Assembly: GCF_037975245.1 (NCBI RefSeq)
Contig: NC_092583.1
Location: forward strand, 3,712,764-3,776,763
Length of the DNA stretch: 64,000 nt
Source: Apostichopus japonicus
Lineage: Eukaryota; Echinodermata; Holothuroidea; Aspidochirotida; Stichopodidae
Direction of reading: 5' to 3'
The notes beneath the pieces are model-generated. The model worked only from the letters and a program-made list of their open reading frames with translations, ran no database searches and was not told where the DNA came from. Positions 48,901 through 58,658 of the stretch are shown here, piece after piece. Position numbers and translations under genes: made by a program. Numbering within the stretch: position 1 is the stretch's first letter; the number at the start of each line of letters is the position of its first letter.

Positions 48901-51900
48901 ACATGGGCTGAGTAGGCTAAGATCCGAGCAATTTAACTCACCTTTGTTTGGAGAAAAACAGTTAGCTCGTTCTCCTCAGTTTGTGACACTTTGAGCCTCA
49001 CATCAACCATATCATTGTCTACATCTGGGTTCCTTTTGAGTCTGAACTGATGAGAGACCCTACTGGCGGCACAGAGGTGATCGATTTCAACATGCTAATA
49101 GACGAAACAGGTATTCGGAAACAATTAATGTAACAAAAATAAAAATATTGCATTTAATTCTGATTTGAATAAAGCTTAGACTAAGTAGGAAAATGAAAAG
49201 TTATGGTCTGAACTTAAGAATTATACGACAGGCAACTTTGCCTGCCATGGACATCTGTAAAGAGATGATGGTTGACTTCACTGCTTGTAACTTTGTATGT
49301 TTAACTTTACTATTAATAAGAAAAATGACACGTCCTTTCTCCTTTCGGAATATAACTTTTGAATGCCAGTAAATACCTAACCTTTGATGACTCTTCTTTG
49401 GTCAGATGGTAACTATCGTTCTTTGAAAACACCATGAGCTCAATATGGGAAGTCTCATCTCTGTCGCCACCCAATGTCCGAGTAATTTGAATTGTTTTGT
49501 AGTTCCCGAGACTCAGTTTGGACGAGTAGTCTTCTAATAACATCTACAGTATAAACAAATACCACAACGTTTACTGAAAGTAAAAAAAATAAAGAAATAA
49601 AATCCCCAAGTCTCTTCATAGGTCGTGAGCTTGAAAAATCAAGGTTTTGCTGCCAACTAAAAGTTTTATGGAATTTTTACGGTATAATTCTCAGTGTTTA
49701 TTTTAACACATTAACATGTTACAAAACCGAGATCTTCAAATTAAGGAAATATATTTTTAAACATGCAATTTATTTGAAATTAAATGTATGTGTTTCTTTA
49801 TCATATTTCAATACCATAATTTCCACATTGACTTCTGACGTTATGGCATGATTTTAGACTGGATTTCAAGATATGATAACCTTGTAGTCTTCTTCACTGT
49901 CCTTAGAGAAACAAACAGTTATCAAGAGATCTTCTTTGGCATCAAGAATCCCATCAATGAAGAAAACAACACGGAATATGTGTTTCTGTTCTGTTTCTTG
50001 GCTGACTAAAGTAACAAAGATGTAGCTCAGGATGTTAATGTCAAAACTGATCTTCTCTCGGTCTAGTTTGCAATCAGTGGTTTCCTCTTCATTCCAAGTT
50101 ATTTCACCTATGCATGAGAATATGATGCAAAATGTCAGTCAATCGTGGAAAAGTAATTGCATAAACATTTTGGCTAGCATATATGACATGCACGAAACTA
50201 TCTGATAAGATAACGGTACCGAGATACGCATATTCCATGTTGTACTAATTCTTCCAAGTTACTTCATACATTTATCATCTTGTATATATATGATGTTCCT
50301 AAAACCTGATTGATGGTCACCAACTTTACCTGTTTGTAAATTTTCTTCATGTTTACGACCAGCGAAGACAGTAACACGTTGGCAGTCTGTTTCAGAGATG
50401 AGAGCTGAATGAGGAACAGTCAATCGTGCCGGCTTGTTGAAAGTAAGTCCTTCTGGCTCCAGTTGAATCACGGGTGTCATCCTGCTCCCGCAAGCAATAA
50501 CAGGGAGTGACACATCATTGTGATTTTTTACTTTGACAGAAATTACATGATCATTGGATAAAGCATCCTTTGGAATAGTTAGACATATCCCCATGACGCT
50601 CATGGTACCGCCTTCAAAGTTTATCTTGTGCTCCATGTATGAATGACTGCGTCTCATGTGATGTATTTGTGAATCTTTTTTTGTTCTTGGTAACTCTTCA
50701 TCATGTTCAGGATGTTCCTCTGTTTCTTCTCTTTCTGTAGATTCTTCATATAAAGTGGCTTCGTCGACACTGGCAAACGTTTTATCTACAATTAGAACAG
50801 AGAGATAATTAAATTTACCAAAAGACAAAAAACTAACACATTTTTTTCAGGAGTTGAAACCACAACGTGAGACATCTGCGTCACAAAAATGACCCAATGG
50901 ACGTTTTTGCATTCTACAAGAAGATAGCTCGAAGGCGATGTAAGACTGATCAATACTGAGCAGAGACAACATTCATCATCCACCTTTGGCCGTAGCAATT
51001 CAAGAACAACAAACAACCAACATCCAATGGGAACTCATTAAGGTACTAATGGGTAAGGCTAGTTTATATTGTATACGGATTTTAAATACTGTTGATCTAG
51101 AATGAACCATATTATACATCGAACAAAATCACTTACTTGGCACAAGGTTTTTACATTTTAGCACCGTTGTCAAATAACTTTTGACTTCCAACATATTAAG
51201 AACATTTTAAGAAATATTTACAAACAACTGACCATGAGTGGAAAGAATTATTTCGAATAGGCTTAACAAAACGCTTGAATCGTATGACAAATGCTGACAG
51301 TAATGATATATGATATAGACGAAACCTGTATCACTTAACCACCCATAAAAAGGGTATGTACATATCTCCTATATACGTGATTATATAAACAGAATTGACG
51401 GATTTTGTTATTAATTTCCCTGGTTAACAAACTTATAATAAAGAACGGACGATCACATTGGTCATTAAGAGGAAGCTGCACAACACATATAGCACTCACT
51501 AAAATTGCAATTAATATAAGGAAAGGTCACATGCAGAAACACATACACACTCCATCCATATACTCCACTACCATCACTGATTTCCCTTTTTTTTTTAATA
51601 TCTTACTTACCGGGCCAATCGAGTAATTTCGGTGTTTGGTTTTCTTCAAACTGGAATTGCCCAATCTTAGCTTGGTATGGAACTAACAGATTTTCGTTTG
51701 TTCGGTTCAGCTGAATACACAACAAACCCTTTTGTAGGTTAGTGACATCGTACATGTTGATGATGTTTTGTGTCTTTATGACGTTAAGCAGAGTTATTCC
51801 TGGTGTCTCTATCAAAGAAACTCGACGCAGCTGATTGGTTTGTGCCGGTGATAAACGAAATAAAGCCGCTAATCTTAGAGTGTTATCTAGAGTAAGATCT

Positions 51901-53919
51901 TCAGCAATACCGACCATTAGTCTGCCGAACTCAGCTGAAATAAATAAAACGAACAGCAAATCAAGACGCAAAATAACACGCGCATGACAATACAAGTTGG
52001 ATAATTAAAGATGATATTTGAATACCAATGTTCCAACTTTTGCATTTGTCTCTGAGAAAGAATTTACCATATTTTTAATTTCAGCCCAAAGTGAAAATTT
52101 GTAATTTGTTTCATAAATATCATTCCTATTAAAGCAGATTCTTGTGTTGTACCGTTCTCAAAAGTCCTAGCGTAATAATATTTACCCATAATTTGATACA
52201 CCTACGTACGCTTGAGTCTTAGATCGTTAGATTTAAATATTTGTTAGTCGCTCCACCAAACTTAACAGTTATGTTTTAGAGATAAGGCAATAGCAGCTCG
52301 CACAAGCTTGTTCCTCGGTGAATGGTTCTTTCAACTTACAATTCTTCAATGTTTGTATTTTGATTTTAACGTTGCCTATGATAAAATATATCTTATAAGT
52401 CTGGTTATGATCATGTGATTACTTTATAGCACACGAATATATATCATGTTCACACACATACTTTTGAAGCTCCAAGGAGATTATTGTGTGTTTAGCCTAT
52501 ACCGTATTGTTGGACCTCCTAACTTGTGGAACATCTCCATACTATATCAGGGGATATACATTTTGCGAAGAGATAAATTCCTTTGCTGACTCAACGTCCA
52601 TTTTTTCCAACATACAAGACACACGATAATGTACAATCATACTAACCAGAACTGACAGTGTGGACACAAATATGGCATGACTTCCTCTGTGATTTACATG
52701 ACTATTACTTACAGGTACAAAACTGCGATTACGACTAATTTAAGTGAGTCAAAAGTTAAATGACTAATTTTGTTCCAGAGCCACTGATGAAAATATCAGA
52801 ATGATGAACACATGACCATATATCAGCAAATCATGTGTATCAACTAGCTCTTATCACTTTGACCTTAAACGCACTTAACATTGCACATTGTATTGTATAT
52901 TCTGTAGTTAACCTTGTAAAACTGATTCCTGTGATACGTCTGGAGTTTCCATTTCTTGAGATAATGTCTTTTTCTTTGTAACGGAAGCTGGTGTAACCTG
53001 TAAATGAATGAATGCAAACATGTTGTCTCCAACCACCAGAAGAAATTCACAAACAGACTTTCCATGATTGCTCGACATGACAGTAATATAAAGACCAGCA
53101 TTGAAGTAGCAAATTGGTAAGGGGGGAAGTTTGAAAACATTTTAATATATCTTAATGGCGTTGACCTTACTTGGGTTTTGTCCTCCCTAAATTATGTTGC
53201 CAAATTCTGTCATTTTGTGTTATTAGAGCAGCATATCTTCAAGTATCACTATCTTACTGCAAAATGGTTTTAAGAGTGAAATGATTTTTATCTTTGTTTA
53301 CGACAATGACCTTTGAACTCGACCAACAACAATTTATATTTTCTGTCCTCAATGATGTACAAAGTCCTATGACGCTTTCAGTTATTTGATACTTTCATAT
53401 TTTCAATTTGTTTAACATCTAATGATACAACTCATTTACATGTTTTCTGAAGTGAACATATTATGATATCTTACTTGGTTTTGTTGAGCTTTCACTGCCA
53501 ATGCCTCAGTTAATTGCTCCTTCTCATCCTCCACCTTCTTTAGTCTGTCCTCCAATGCCTTCAGTATAGTAAGAAGTGACTGATTTTCCTCTTCTGTGTT
53601 CGTTAATCTGTTTTGAACATCTTCCCTTCCACTTTCGTTGCCTCTCTGTCTCTCTTGCTCTGTTGTTTCTAGTGCATATTCGAGTTTCTGTCCCTCAGCG
53701 TCTGGAGTTGTAAAGTTACCTACGATACAAACAATTATATGATATGTGGGTGTATGGATGTATGTAAGATACTTTGAACAGACTCTGTTAAATGAAATAG
53801 AAATGAACGACAAAGGTAAACGAATATAATTGTTGTGAATTGGAAAATTCAGAACAGTGAAAACACTTCCAGCCTCCAAGAGGATTCGGACCCGGATCTC
53901 CCGCTTTATAGGCGGACAC

Positions 53920-53959
<40 letters not shown>

Positions 53960-53991
53960 GTTTTCTTCTCTATATATATTTCAATATATTA

Positions 53992-54049
<58 letters not shown>

Positions 54050-57000
54050 TTATTTATAGGGTGTCTGTGACACAAAGTTCCGGGATTCGATTCCTACCTT
54101 TGTTCTATCTTTGAAATGACCGAACAACATAATGCTAACAAATAAGTACTCTGCTACTACAATTTGTACAAGCGTGTAATAAAAATGTACCGTGACATTC
54201 ATAAAACTCCAATCCCGCAACTAATTTTCTCAGTCCTGTTTGAGAGCATGCCGTCACCAAAGGGCGGATGTCTTGAGAAGAAAAAACCCCATTCTCTCTA
54301 AGATGTCCGAGGAGGGATGATACGGGGGCAAGACTTTCTAGAATGGACTTTGATTTATTTGTGGAACAGTTGAAATGGTCGAGTAGCTTCTGGCAGTCAT
54401 CTTTCTCAGCCAATGTTTCCAACGTTACCAATAAATTCTCATAACTGAAAAGTTCCCTCTGTAATAGAAACATACAAAAATATCATCCACGGATGAAAAA
54501 AAAATGTGTAGAGGATATGCCAAAATAGATAAAGCACAATGGTGTGGATAATATATGGTCAGTTTCAGTGCTCGTCGTAAGTCAAGTCCTTTAAATTACT
54601 TATTAGGTCTTTAACAGCAATTTGTATCACTGTTTTTTGAATATTTTAGTGACAGCGTACTGGCTCGGTCTTCTCAAATCATTTCTTCGTAAGTACGATA
54701 ACCCGAATCATGATAAATTAACATATAACCGTGTCTATGATTTCGAAAGCCAAAACATCCGCCACTTAACTTATCGAAGCCCTCAGCTTCGATTGTAGGA
54801 AATGTAGATTTCCACGTGGTCTTGCGCATTTTCAATTATTTTTCGCGTATGAATATAACTGTAAAGTTCGTATGCGAATAGCTCATACTTGAGCGTGTGT
54901 TAATACGCTTATTATGATATATTCGCACACTTGAAAAGATACAACGCAGACTTTTACTTGACTATTTAATTAAAGTGGTAATTTTTTGATCAGCCTTCAT
55001 TCTCCCTAGTTCCCTGTGCTTCAATACGCTACGATGGTTACCTTTGTGTAGCTATATACTACAGTTTCGTTCGAAGAATGAAACTCTGTTACGCAGTACG
55101 GGTCAACCATGCTATATTGTTTCCTTTCTGTAGAACTCACTGTACTAATGTGCACTATAAACAAACAGTCCCCTAAACAATACAAATGCCACATATAATC
55201 ACTCTCACGCCGGAAAAACAAAGGATTCGCACGCATAAGTAATCAATAATGTCATATAAGGAATCAAAATACTGCAGCAAAATGTATTATTTTTCTATGC
55301 TTAAAGTTTAATCAAGGAAACACTGACAAAAATGATTCGACAATGTCAAATTTGATACAATCTATACTCTTTACAGGGCACATATACTTGAACATCCTTT
55401 CCAATTGCTATCCTCCCTGTAAGGTTATGTTGCTTGAGCTTACAAGATACTTTTGTCACTTGTTCACGGAATTTCCTTTTCATTTGAAGGTTTTGTATGT
55501 TATAACAGTGATAATGAAATAAATGAATGCCAACTCTTTGCATATAAACGTGATATATTTAATAATTGTAAATATATGTATTACTTACTGTGTGGAATCC
55601 ATAAATTTTATCAGTTTTCTGGGCGACAGCAAACATCCTGTTTGCTTTATTATTGATCCTCATTTTCCAGCAATTGTAAGGAAGGTTAAACGAGGCCAAG
55701 ATGTGTCCCTCAGAAAGAGAATGAACATCACCGCGCATTGATTCGGTATGTAGTCTTCCCCATAATATAAATATGAATCCATTTTCTTCACTGACGGCCA
55801 GAGTCCAAGCCACCGCATTCTCATGAAGTGAAGTTTTGAATTCCCTTTCTAGTTCTCCCTCGTCATTATACATTAAAGCCCTCCCATACAAGGTAGCGAT
55901 GAGCACCTTGTCATTTCTCACGGCTATATCTATAGGACAGTCTTCACGATCCTCTTGTAATCCTCTTAAGGTGATTGTTTTAGTTTGGTCTAAATGGGCA
56001 TTAAACACAATCACGCAATCGGAGCAACGGATACCAACAAATAGCAGCTTATGTCCGGTTGTCATACACCAGGGGCGACCGCTGAAATTCTGTCGTTTGA
56101 CTAAACTGCCATCACTACTATCGTATAATTCAATTTGATCCTCAGAGCACGTTGCGAACAGACGATCATCCAAAAAACAAACGCACCGAGTTGATGAGTT
56201 CGCAAAGGTCTTAGAATAATATGGTTGTGAATTGTTTAATAACAATTTCTCTTGAGAATTGGTATCATTAGGTATTTTATATAGGTCGACGAAGGTGCCA
56301 TCGTTGCGTTCTCCAGCCACACCCAAAAGACGATCATCCAGCACAGCCAATGACCAGATATTGCGACGATTAGCAGCAGATCTTGAATGTTGTATGTGGA
56401 AAATGGAAAGTTATATCAGACGAGAGAACCGCAATTATCGGTTACAATTACTAATAAGTTTGACATATCATTCCATTTATATGAAGGTATTATATTGTTA
56501 TATAATATTGGAAGAAAACTAAATTAAATTAGTCCGTGATGACGCCAATACATACGCCTTGCGATCATTGGCAGAGCGATTTTTGTACTGTTGCAACTTT
56601 GTAATGTTCGGCATAACCTACTTTGATTTTTAAACATTACAACATCGGTTTCTGTCGCTCTGCAACATAATTTAATGATAAAATATTTCAAGTTCTTCAC
56701 AATCCTCATATGTTCGTAAGTCACGTCTCTTCTGCTCTGTCCTAGATAAGGTGTAGGACAGAGTCCCAAAGAAAAGCTTAAAATTGGACTTTTCACAACC
56801 AATGATGTCCGTAACTAAGGTTTGATAGCACCTTTTGACACAGACAACCTGAAACTAACTAACTCCTAAATATTGTATGATTACTTAAAGGTACCGATTC
56901 ATTTCCAACCGCATATGATGACGTGTTCATCGAATTAGGATAGTAGCTGAATTAAAAGGAATTATACCAAAAACCCTACCCAGTCCCAACACCCAACCTG

Positions 57001-57120
57001 GTGTAAAAGCTATCTAGATTAGTCTAGATGTTATATACTACTATACTTACATTGAGATGTTGTCGCCCATTTTGGTATGTCTTCTGATCAGGTTTAAAGA
57101 GAATGTTCCTGAGACACCAC
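36606..57120 (-). CDS. Propeller / tandem ZU5-UPA / multi-death-fold protein
   Basis: Minus-strand exons: 57,120-57,051 (ATG at 57,070), 56,381-55,589, 54,458-54,191, 53,719-53,475, 52,997-52,913, 51,934-51,611, 50,785-50,330, 50,107-49,881, 49,543-49,382, 49,094-48,942, 42,977-42,585, 42,132-41,976, 41,556-41,233, 40,176-39,950, 39,238-39,098, 38,713-38,561, 37,918-37,858, 36,904-36,606. From the ATG this is 4,488 nt, 1,495 residues plus TAA, in frame throughout. Order: beta-propeller (8-271), death fold 1 (272-360), coiled coil (361-442), linker, death fold 2 (471-555), ZU5-A (630-763), UPA-A (764-911), death fold 3 (935-1030), helical spacer, ZU5-B (1110-1232), UPA-B (1233-1376), death fold 4 (1399-1485). 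In PIDD1 and UNC5 this core links a sensor to death-domain partners, so an intracellular signalling scaffold is likely. The join 48,942 to 42,977 is the weakest link; a two-gene alternative would start the second at ATG 42,911. More 5' exons are possible. Confidence 0.78.
37858..37918 (-). CDS. ZU5/death-fold gene exon: linker
   Basis: 61 nt, IENFRRADQIESPFQHIPPQ. Acceptor CTACAAAG, donor CGCAAT|GTAAGT. In module A the corresponding linker is fused to the death-fold exon. Confidence 0.72.
38561..38713 (-). CDS. ZU5/death-fold gene exon: UPA-B part 2
   Basis: 153 nt, NVDTDNLWLQNRLKCAFQIH through FQLHVELK. Acceptor CTTAAAG, donor TTGAAG|GTAAGT. Confidence 0.77.
39098..39238 (-). CDS. ZU5/death-fold gene exon: UPA-B part 1
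   Basis: 141 nt, SIIHEEVYKNKGLAVHRPVS through CTSDPKL, phase 0 to 0. Acceptor ATTAACAG, donor AAATTG|GTAGTA. Confidence 0.75.
39950..40176 (-). CDS. ZU5/death-fold gene exon: ZU5-B end
   Basis: 227 nt, DQSVKWSPEKKHLSCSMTTN through LHLWFHNDEKLEHE. Same length and phases as 49,881-50,107, which supports module duplication. Confidence 0.8.
40724..40848. repeat. TTTACCATAC-type minisatellite
   Basis: About twelve irregular copies of a 10-base word (TTTACCATAC, with TCTACCATAC variants), in an intron of the ZU5/death-fold gene. Confidence 0.85.
41233..41556 (-). CDS. ZU5/death-fold gene exon: ZU5-B
   Basis: 324 nt. YIDQHGGEMDIAGLHLVVPA and RMSPVVKFGPEGLTLHKPVS repeat the ZU5 signature of exon 50,330-50,785. 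Acceptor CCTATAG, donor AAACAG|GTTAAT at the same domain position as in ZU5-A. Confidence 0.86.
41976..42132 (-). CDS. ZU5/death-fold gene exon: helical spacer
   Basis: 157 nt, DVISKREFQSTRSFKILQEE then LKLSFGKLDLARRILLLAKE. Helical, of unknown role, between death fold 3 and ZU5-B. Acceptor GGAGACAG, donor GCATG|GTACAG. Confidence 0.75.
42585..42977 (-). CDS. ZU5/death-fold gene exon: death fold 3
   Basis: 393 nt if the acceptor ATGTAAAAG is used; if this is instead the first exon of a separate gene, the ATG is at 42,911. It reads IYPQRFDFSINQVPSL, HAYEKLKAELSQLLDKQHCE, KPEDQHIIQTAEEPGKMLMK and KIIDLYEGLKAIHLNKVAKV, a death-fold pattern like that of death fold 4. The acceptor lacks a good pyrimidine tract. 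Confidence 0.72.
43488..46429. mobile_element. TIR element, 2.94 kb, with internal gene remains
   Basis: Left end CACGCAAAAAAATGGAGTGT, right end (reversed) CACTCAAAAAAATGAAGTGT, continuing TTAAATTTG against TTGAATTTT. Both ends carry many AAGTGTTAA/TTAACACTT words. At 46,000-46,260 a unit of about 65 bp (ACAAATGAACACTTTATGGT and GACACCCAGAAGT) is repeated roughly four times, as expected of transposase-binding subterminal repeats. No target duplication is clear and no DDE motif was seen, so the superfamily is open. Confidence 0.75.
43833..45190 (+). pseudogene. Broken gene inside the TIR element (SAM-like?)
   Basis: A first exon-like stretch ending GDWGLEELIEKFEG at donor GAAG|GTATGT (near 43,916) and a second after acceptor ACTTAG (44,874) that reads LEFYLQKISERPQQYVLLLG and HPKQSFVIIQRHALPQ. 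It then needs two frame changes to read EDIYEAIDVCFKLFYVLNLN and WEFFQKVVYKLPGGVKRNQI. I recall this pattern from an uncharacterised family in fish and invertebrates with a SAM-like N terminus; I cannot name it. The frameshifts mean it is not functional as it stands. Confidence 0.5.
47050..47960. repeat. Degenerate dispersed repeat
   Basis: Motifs such as CCATCAAGTTTGAAGTCCAT, GCCAAGTTTGAAGACCATAG and AACCAAGTTTGACAATTGAC recur; decayed internal repeats like those at 22,896-23,480. Interrupted by the SINE at 47,390-47,525. Confidence 0.5.
47390..47525 (-). mobile_element. tRNA-derived SINE, family 2
   Basis: Minus strand: A-box region TTAGCTCAGTGGTTAACTCC (about 47,511-47,492) and B box GGTTCGATC (47,466-47,458), then TAGGAGACTGACTTCGGTCA and GCGAGTTCCTGCTTGCAGG. 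The head resembles a real tRNA, but no acceptor stem closes. Different from the SINEs at 4.6 and 16.4 kb. Confidence 0.77.
47969..48336. mobile_element. hAT-like MITE, 368 bp (same family as 9,774)
   Basis: CAGTGGCGGAGCTAGGGGTA start, GCCCCGCCACTG end; flanks GGTTATTT and TGTTATTC agree at 6 of 8. About 80-85% alike by eye to 9,774-10,154 and in the same orientation. Confidence 0.83.
48942..49094 (-). CDS. ZU5/death-fold gene exon: UPA-A part 2
   Basis: 153 nt, HVEIDHLCAASRVSHQFRLK through LTVFLQTK, donor ACAAAG|GTGAGT. The paralogous exon 38,561-38,713 has the same length and phase. Confidence 0.77.
49382..49543 (-). CDS. ZU5/death-fold gene exon: UPA-A part 1
   Basis: 162 nt, phase 0 to 0, MLLEDYSSKLSLGNYKTIQI through LTKEESSK. 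Of two possible donors, AAAG|GTTAGG keeps the frame with the next exon. Confidence 0.75.
49881..50107 (-). CDS. ZU5/death-fold gene exon: ZU5-A end
   Basis: A 227-nt exon. ITWNEEETTDCKLDREKISF parallels the ankyrin ZU5 pattern with Trp, TT, hydrophobic and FTTNVS-like strand, then HIFRVVFFIDGILDAKEDL opens the UPA-like part. The paralogous exon 39,950-40,176 is also 227 nt. Confidence 0.82.
50330..50785 (-). CDS. ZU5/death-fold gene exon: ZU5-A
   Basis: An acidic leader (EESTEREETEEHPEHDEELP) is followed by ZU5 strands: INFEGGTMSVMGICLTIPKD, SRMTPVIQLEPEGLTFNKPA and RLTVPHSALISE. The GG...L.IP..A and P.V.L.P.G..F..P motifs are ZU5 hallmarks seen in UNC5, ankyrin and PIDD1. Donor AAACAG|GTAAAG. 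Confidence 0.87.
51611..51934 (-). CDS. ZU5/death-fold gene exon: death fold 2
   Basis: Residues 471-578. AEFGRLMVGIAEDLTLDN, LRLAALFRLSPAQTNQLRRV, ITLLNVIKTQNIINMYDV and LQKGLLCIQLNRTNENLL give the helix pattern of a death effector-like domain. Acceptor ATTTCAG, donor CCCG|GTAAGT. Confidence 0.72.
52913..52997 (-). CDS. ZU5/death-fold gene exon: linker
   Basis: An 85-nt exon, VTPASVTKKKTLSQEMETPD to VSQESVLQ, low-complexity linker. Acceptor ATTTACAG, donor ACAAG|GTTAAC. Its phases (0 to 1) join its neighbours exactly. Confidence 0.72.
52998..53474. other. Intron, nothing recognised
   Basis: Intron of the ZU5/death-fold gene without visible repeats. Confidence 0.5.
53475..53719 (-). CDS. 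ZU5/death-fold gene exon: coiled coil
   Basis: Residues 361-442. Heptads run through NRLTNTEEENQSLLTILKAL and EDRLKKVEDEKEQLTEALAV, with leucines at a/d positions; dimerisation is likely. Acceptor ATCGTAG, donor AACCAA|GTAAGA. Confidence 0.8.
53832..54115. mobile_element. Two facing SINE ends around (TA)n
   Basis: Minus-strand copy at 53,925-53,832 (GGGTGTCCGCCTATAAAGCG, GGGTCCGAATCC, GAGGCTGGAAGTG, TTTTCACTGTTCTGAATTTT) and a plus-strand partial copy at 54,058-54,113 (GGGTGTCTGTGACACAAAGT, GGATTCGATTCC). Between them are two (TA)n tracts. Both belong to the family at 4,622 and 4,972. Lies in an intron. Confidence 0.72.
54191..54458 (-). CDS. ZU5/death-fold gene exon: death fold 1 (DED-like)
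   Basis: Residues 272-360. Six amphipathic helices can be read, ending in LLGHLRENGVFSSQDIRPLV and GLRKLVAGLEF. These resemble helices 4-6 of death effector domains, where a short acidic turn precedes helix 5. Acceptor TATTACAG, donor TCACG|GTACAT. Exact death-fold subclass is not certain. Confidence 0.72.
55589..56381 (-). CDS. ZU5/death-fold gene exon: beta-propeller
   Basis: One 793-nt exon encodes residues 7-271. Repeated strand patterns (WSLAVLDDRLLGVAG, CVCFLDDRLFATCSEDQIEL, PIDIAVRNDKVLIATLYGRA) are typical of WD40/NHL-like propeller blades at about 40-residue spacing. Donor CACACA|GTAAGT, phase 0. A ligand- or protein-binding sensor role is inferred. Confidence 0.8.
57051..57120 (-). 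CDS. ZU5/death-fold gene, 5'-most exon found
   Basis: Acceptor-like CTTGCAG ends at 57,121 and the donor is CTCAAT|GTAAGT. ATG at 57,070-57,068 (context ACCAAAATGG, A at -3, G at +4) starts MGDNIS. The frame is open upstream to the acceptor (GVSGTFSLNLIRRHTK), so this may be an internal exon whose upstream partner I could not find. Confidence 0.65.
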
Positions 57121-58600
57121 CTGCAAGCAGTATTGAAAAGAAATCGACCAGAAAGGAATACCAATAATACAATAAAGAATAAGGGTGGGATCCTACATAG
57201 GTGTTAGAAGAAACGATTACTTAAGCTGAACAGAAGAGAAGTGCTGAATAGAAGCTGGGTGTCTCGTATATAATGTACTTATGACTCATATTCACTCCCG
57301 CCCACGTATGTCGTTTCTTTTCCTTTATTTCAATGCATATATACATACAATTATTTGTCCTTGGAATGAAACTTAACAATAGGCCTAAACGTAAGGCTAT
57401 ATACAAACAATATCGCGTGATTTGAAAAGTTCATATTGAAATTAAAGTTGCGACGAGATTGGTAGATATTTTTCAATAGTTTGAGAAAACCAATCTTTTT
57501 TAATAGAACCGTGGGATATTGAAATGCTTAAAATAGGCTGCTACTGTACTTCGATTAGTCTGTATATAATTATTTTGTTATCCTTCATGTTTAAACATTA
57601 TTGTTTAATGCAGAGGGGGGGGGGTCATTTTATTTTAATTAGATATTTCTCTGCGATGTATGCTTTATTTCTCACAAAAACAGAAGAAGACATTGTTCAG
57701 TTTGTTTGGCATGTTTTATTAACTTACTCAGCCTCTTTTATTTATTGTTTAATATTCAAAATGCAAACCGAGTATCAAATTAGGGGAATTGATTATTTTT
57801 TTCACAAGGAAGGGGATGTGAAAGACACGGAATTTGTTATGCTTTTTTGAGCCCTATTCAGTTCGGACAAGTCTTAAATAAAAGTTTCGGGCAAATGTGT
57901 CATCAAATTTAATTTAGCACGTCTATAATGGTAGATTAACACTCTTTGTGAGAAAATGTGGATAACTGTACACTCCTTTAATATTAAAATCCAAAAGTAC
58001 CCGTTTGTATTATTACTTTTAAAGCAAGTTTTTCTGAGCAAATATATTATACCTGGTCAACAAACATCACATGTTTTTGCCAAGGGATTTTACATTAGCA
58101 CAGGTGCAAGAGCAGTGCATTCACCTTACTTCCTTCTGTAATATATAATGAGGTTCGAGGACACCGATTTCTTTCTTTATGACCTTGGTAATAAAGCCGC
58201 TGTTTTGCATTGCATTGCATTCGTTACAATTTGGTGGTTTCATAAAGGTATTATCATGGAACTGGAAAATAAAGGCTATTCTGACAAGTTGACAGAAACG
58301 ATGAATTAGGCAATCAACTTGCAATAATTTAGTAAATCATAGCTCTAATATATGGAACACATTTTTCTCTGTATTTGGATGAAATGGTTCATAACCTACA
58401 CAATGCAGGCAAGTGCTGCAACCACACATCCCTAAGTTAGATTGGTAATCCAGTTACGTGTAAATTCACATGTCATGCGCAGATGTTCAAGCAACACAAT
58501 TGCAGTTTTTCTCATTAACCAAGTTTAAGTACCTACCTCAAAAGTTGACGAAACTTGACCAACCTATAGCTTTCCTAGGATTCATCCCCGGATTCCTATC
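57121..58600. other. No gene recognised
   Basis: Upstream of the 5'-most exon found for the ZU5/death-fold gene. If more 5' exons exist here they are short; I saw none with a matching phase. A run of 9 G lies near 57,616. Confidence 0.4.
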
Positions 58601-58658
58601 AGGATTCAAACTTATCACATGATTCATCCTCAGATTCAGATTTATCTTTATACAGGAG

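Larger units (their letters stand above)
42978..48941. other. 6-kb intron or intergenic gap, TE-filled
   Basis: In the one-gene model this is an intron; in the two-gene model it separates the genes. It holds the 2.9-kb TIR element, a degenerate repeat, a SINE and a MITE. I found no missing terminal exon for an upstream gene here. Confidence 0.6.
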
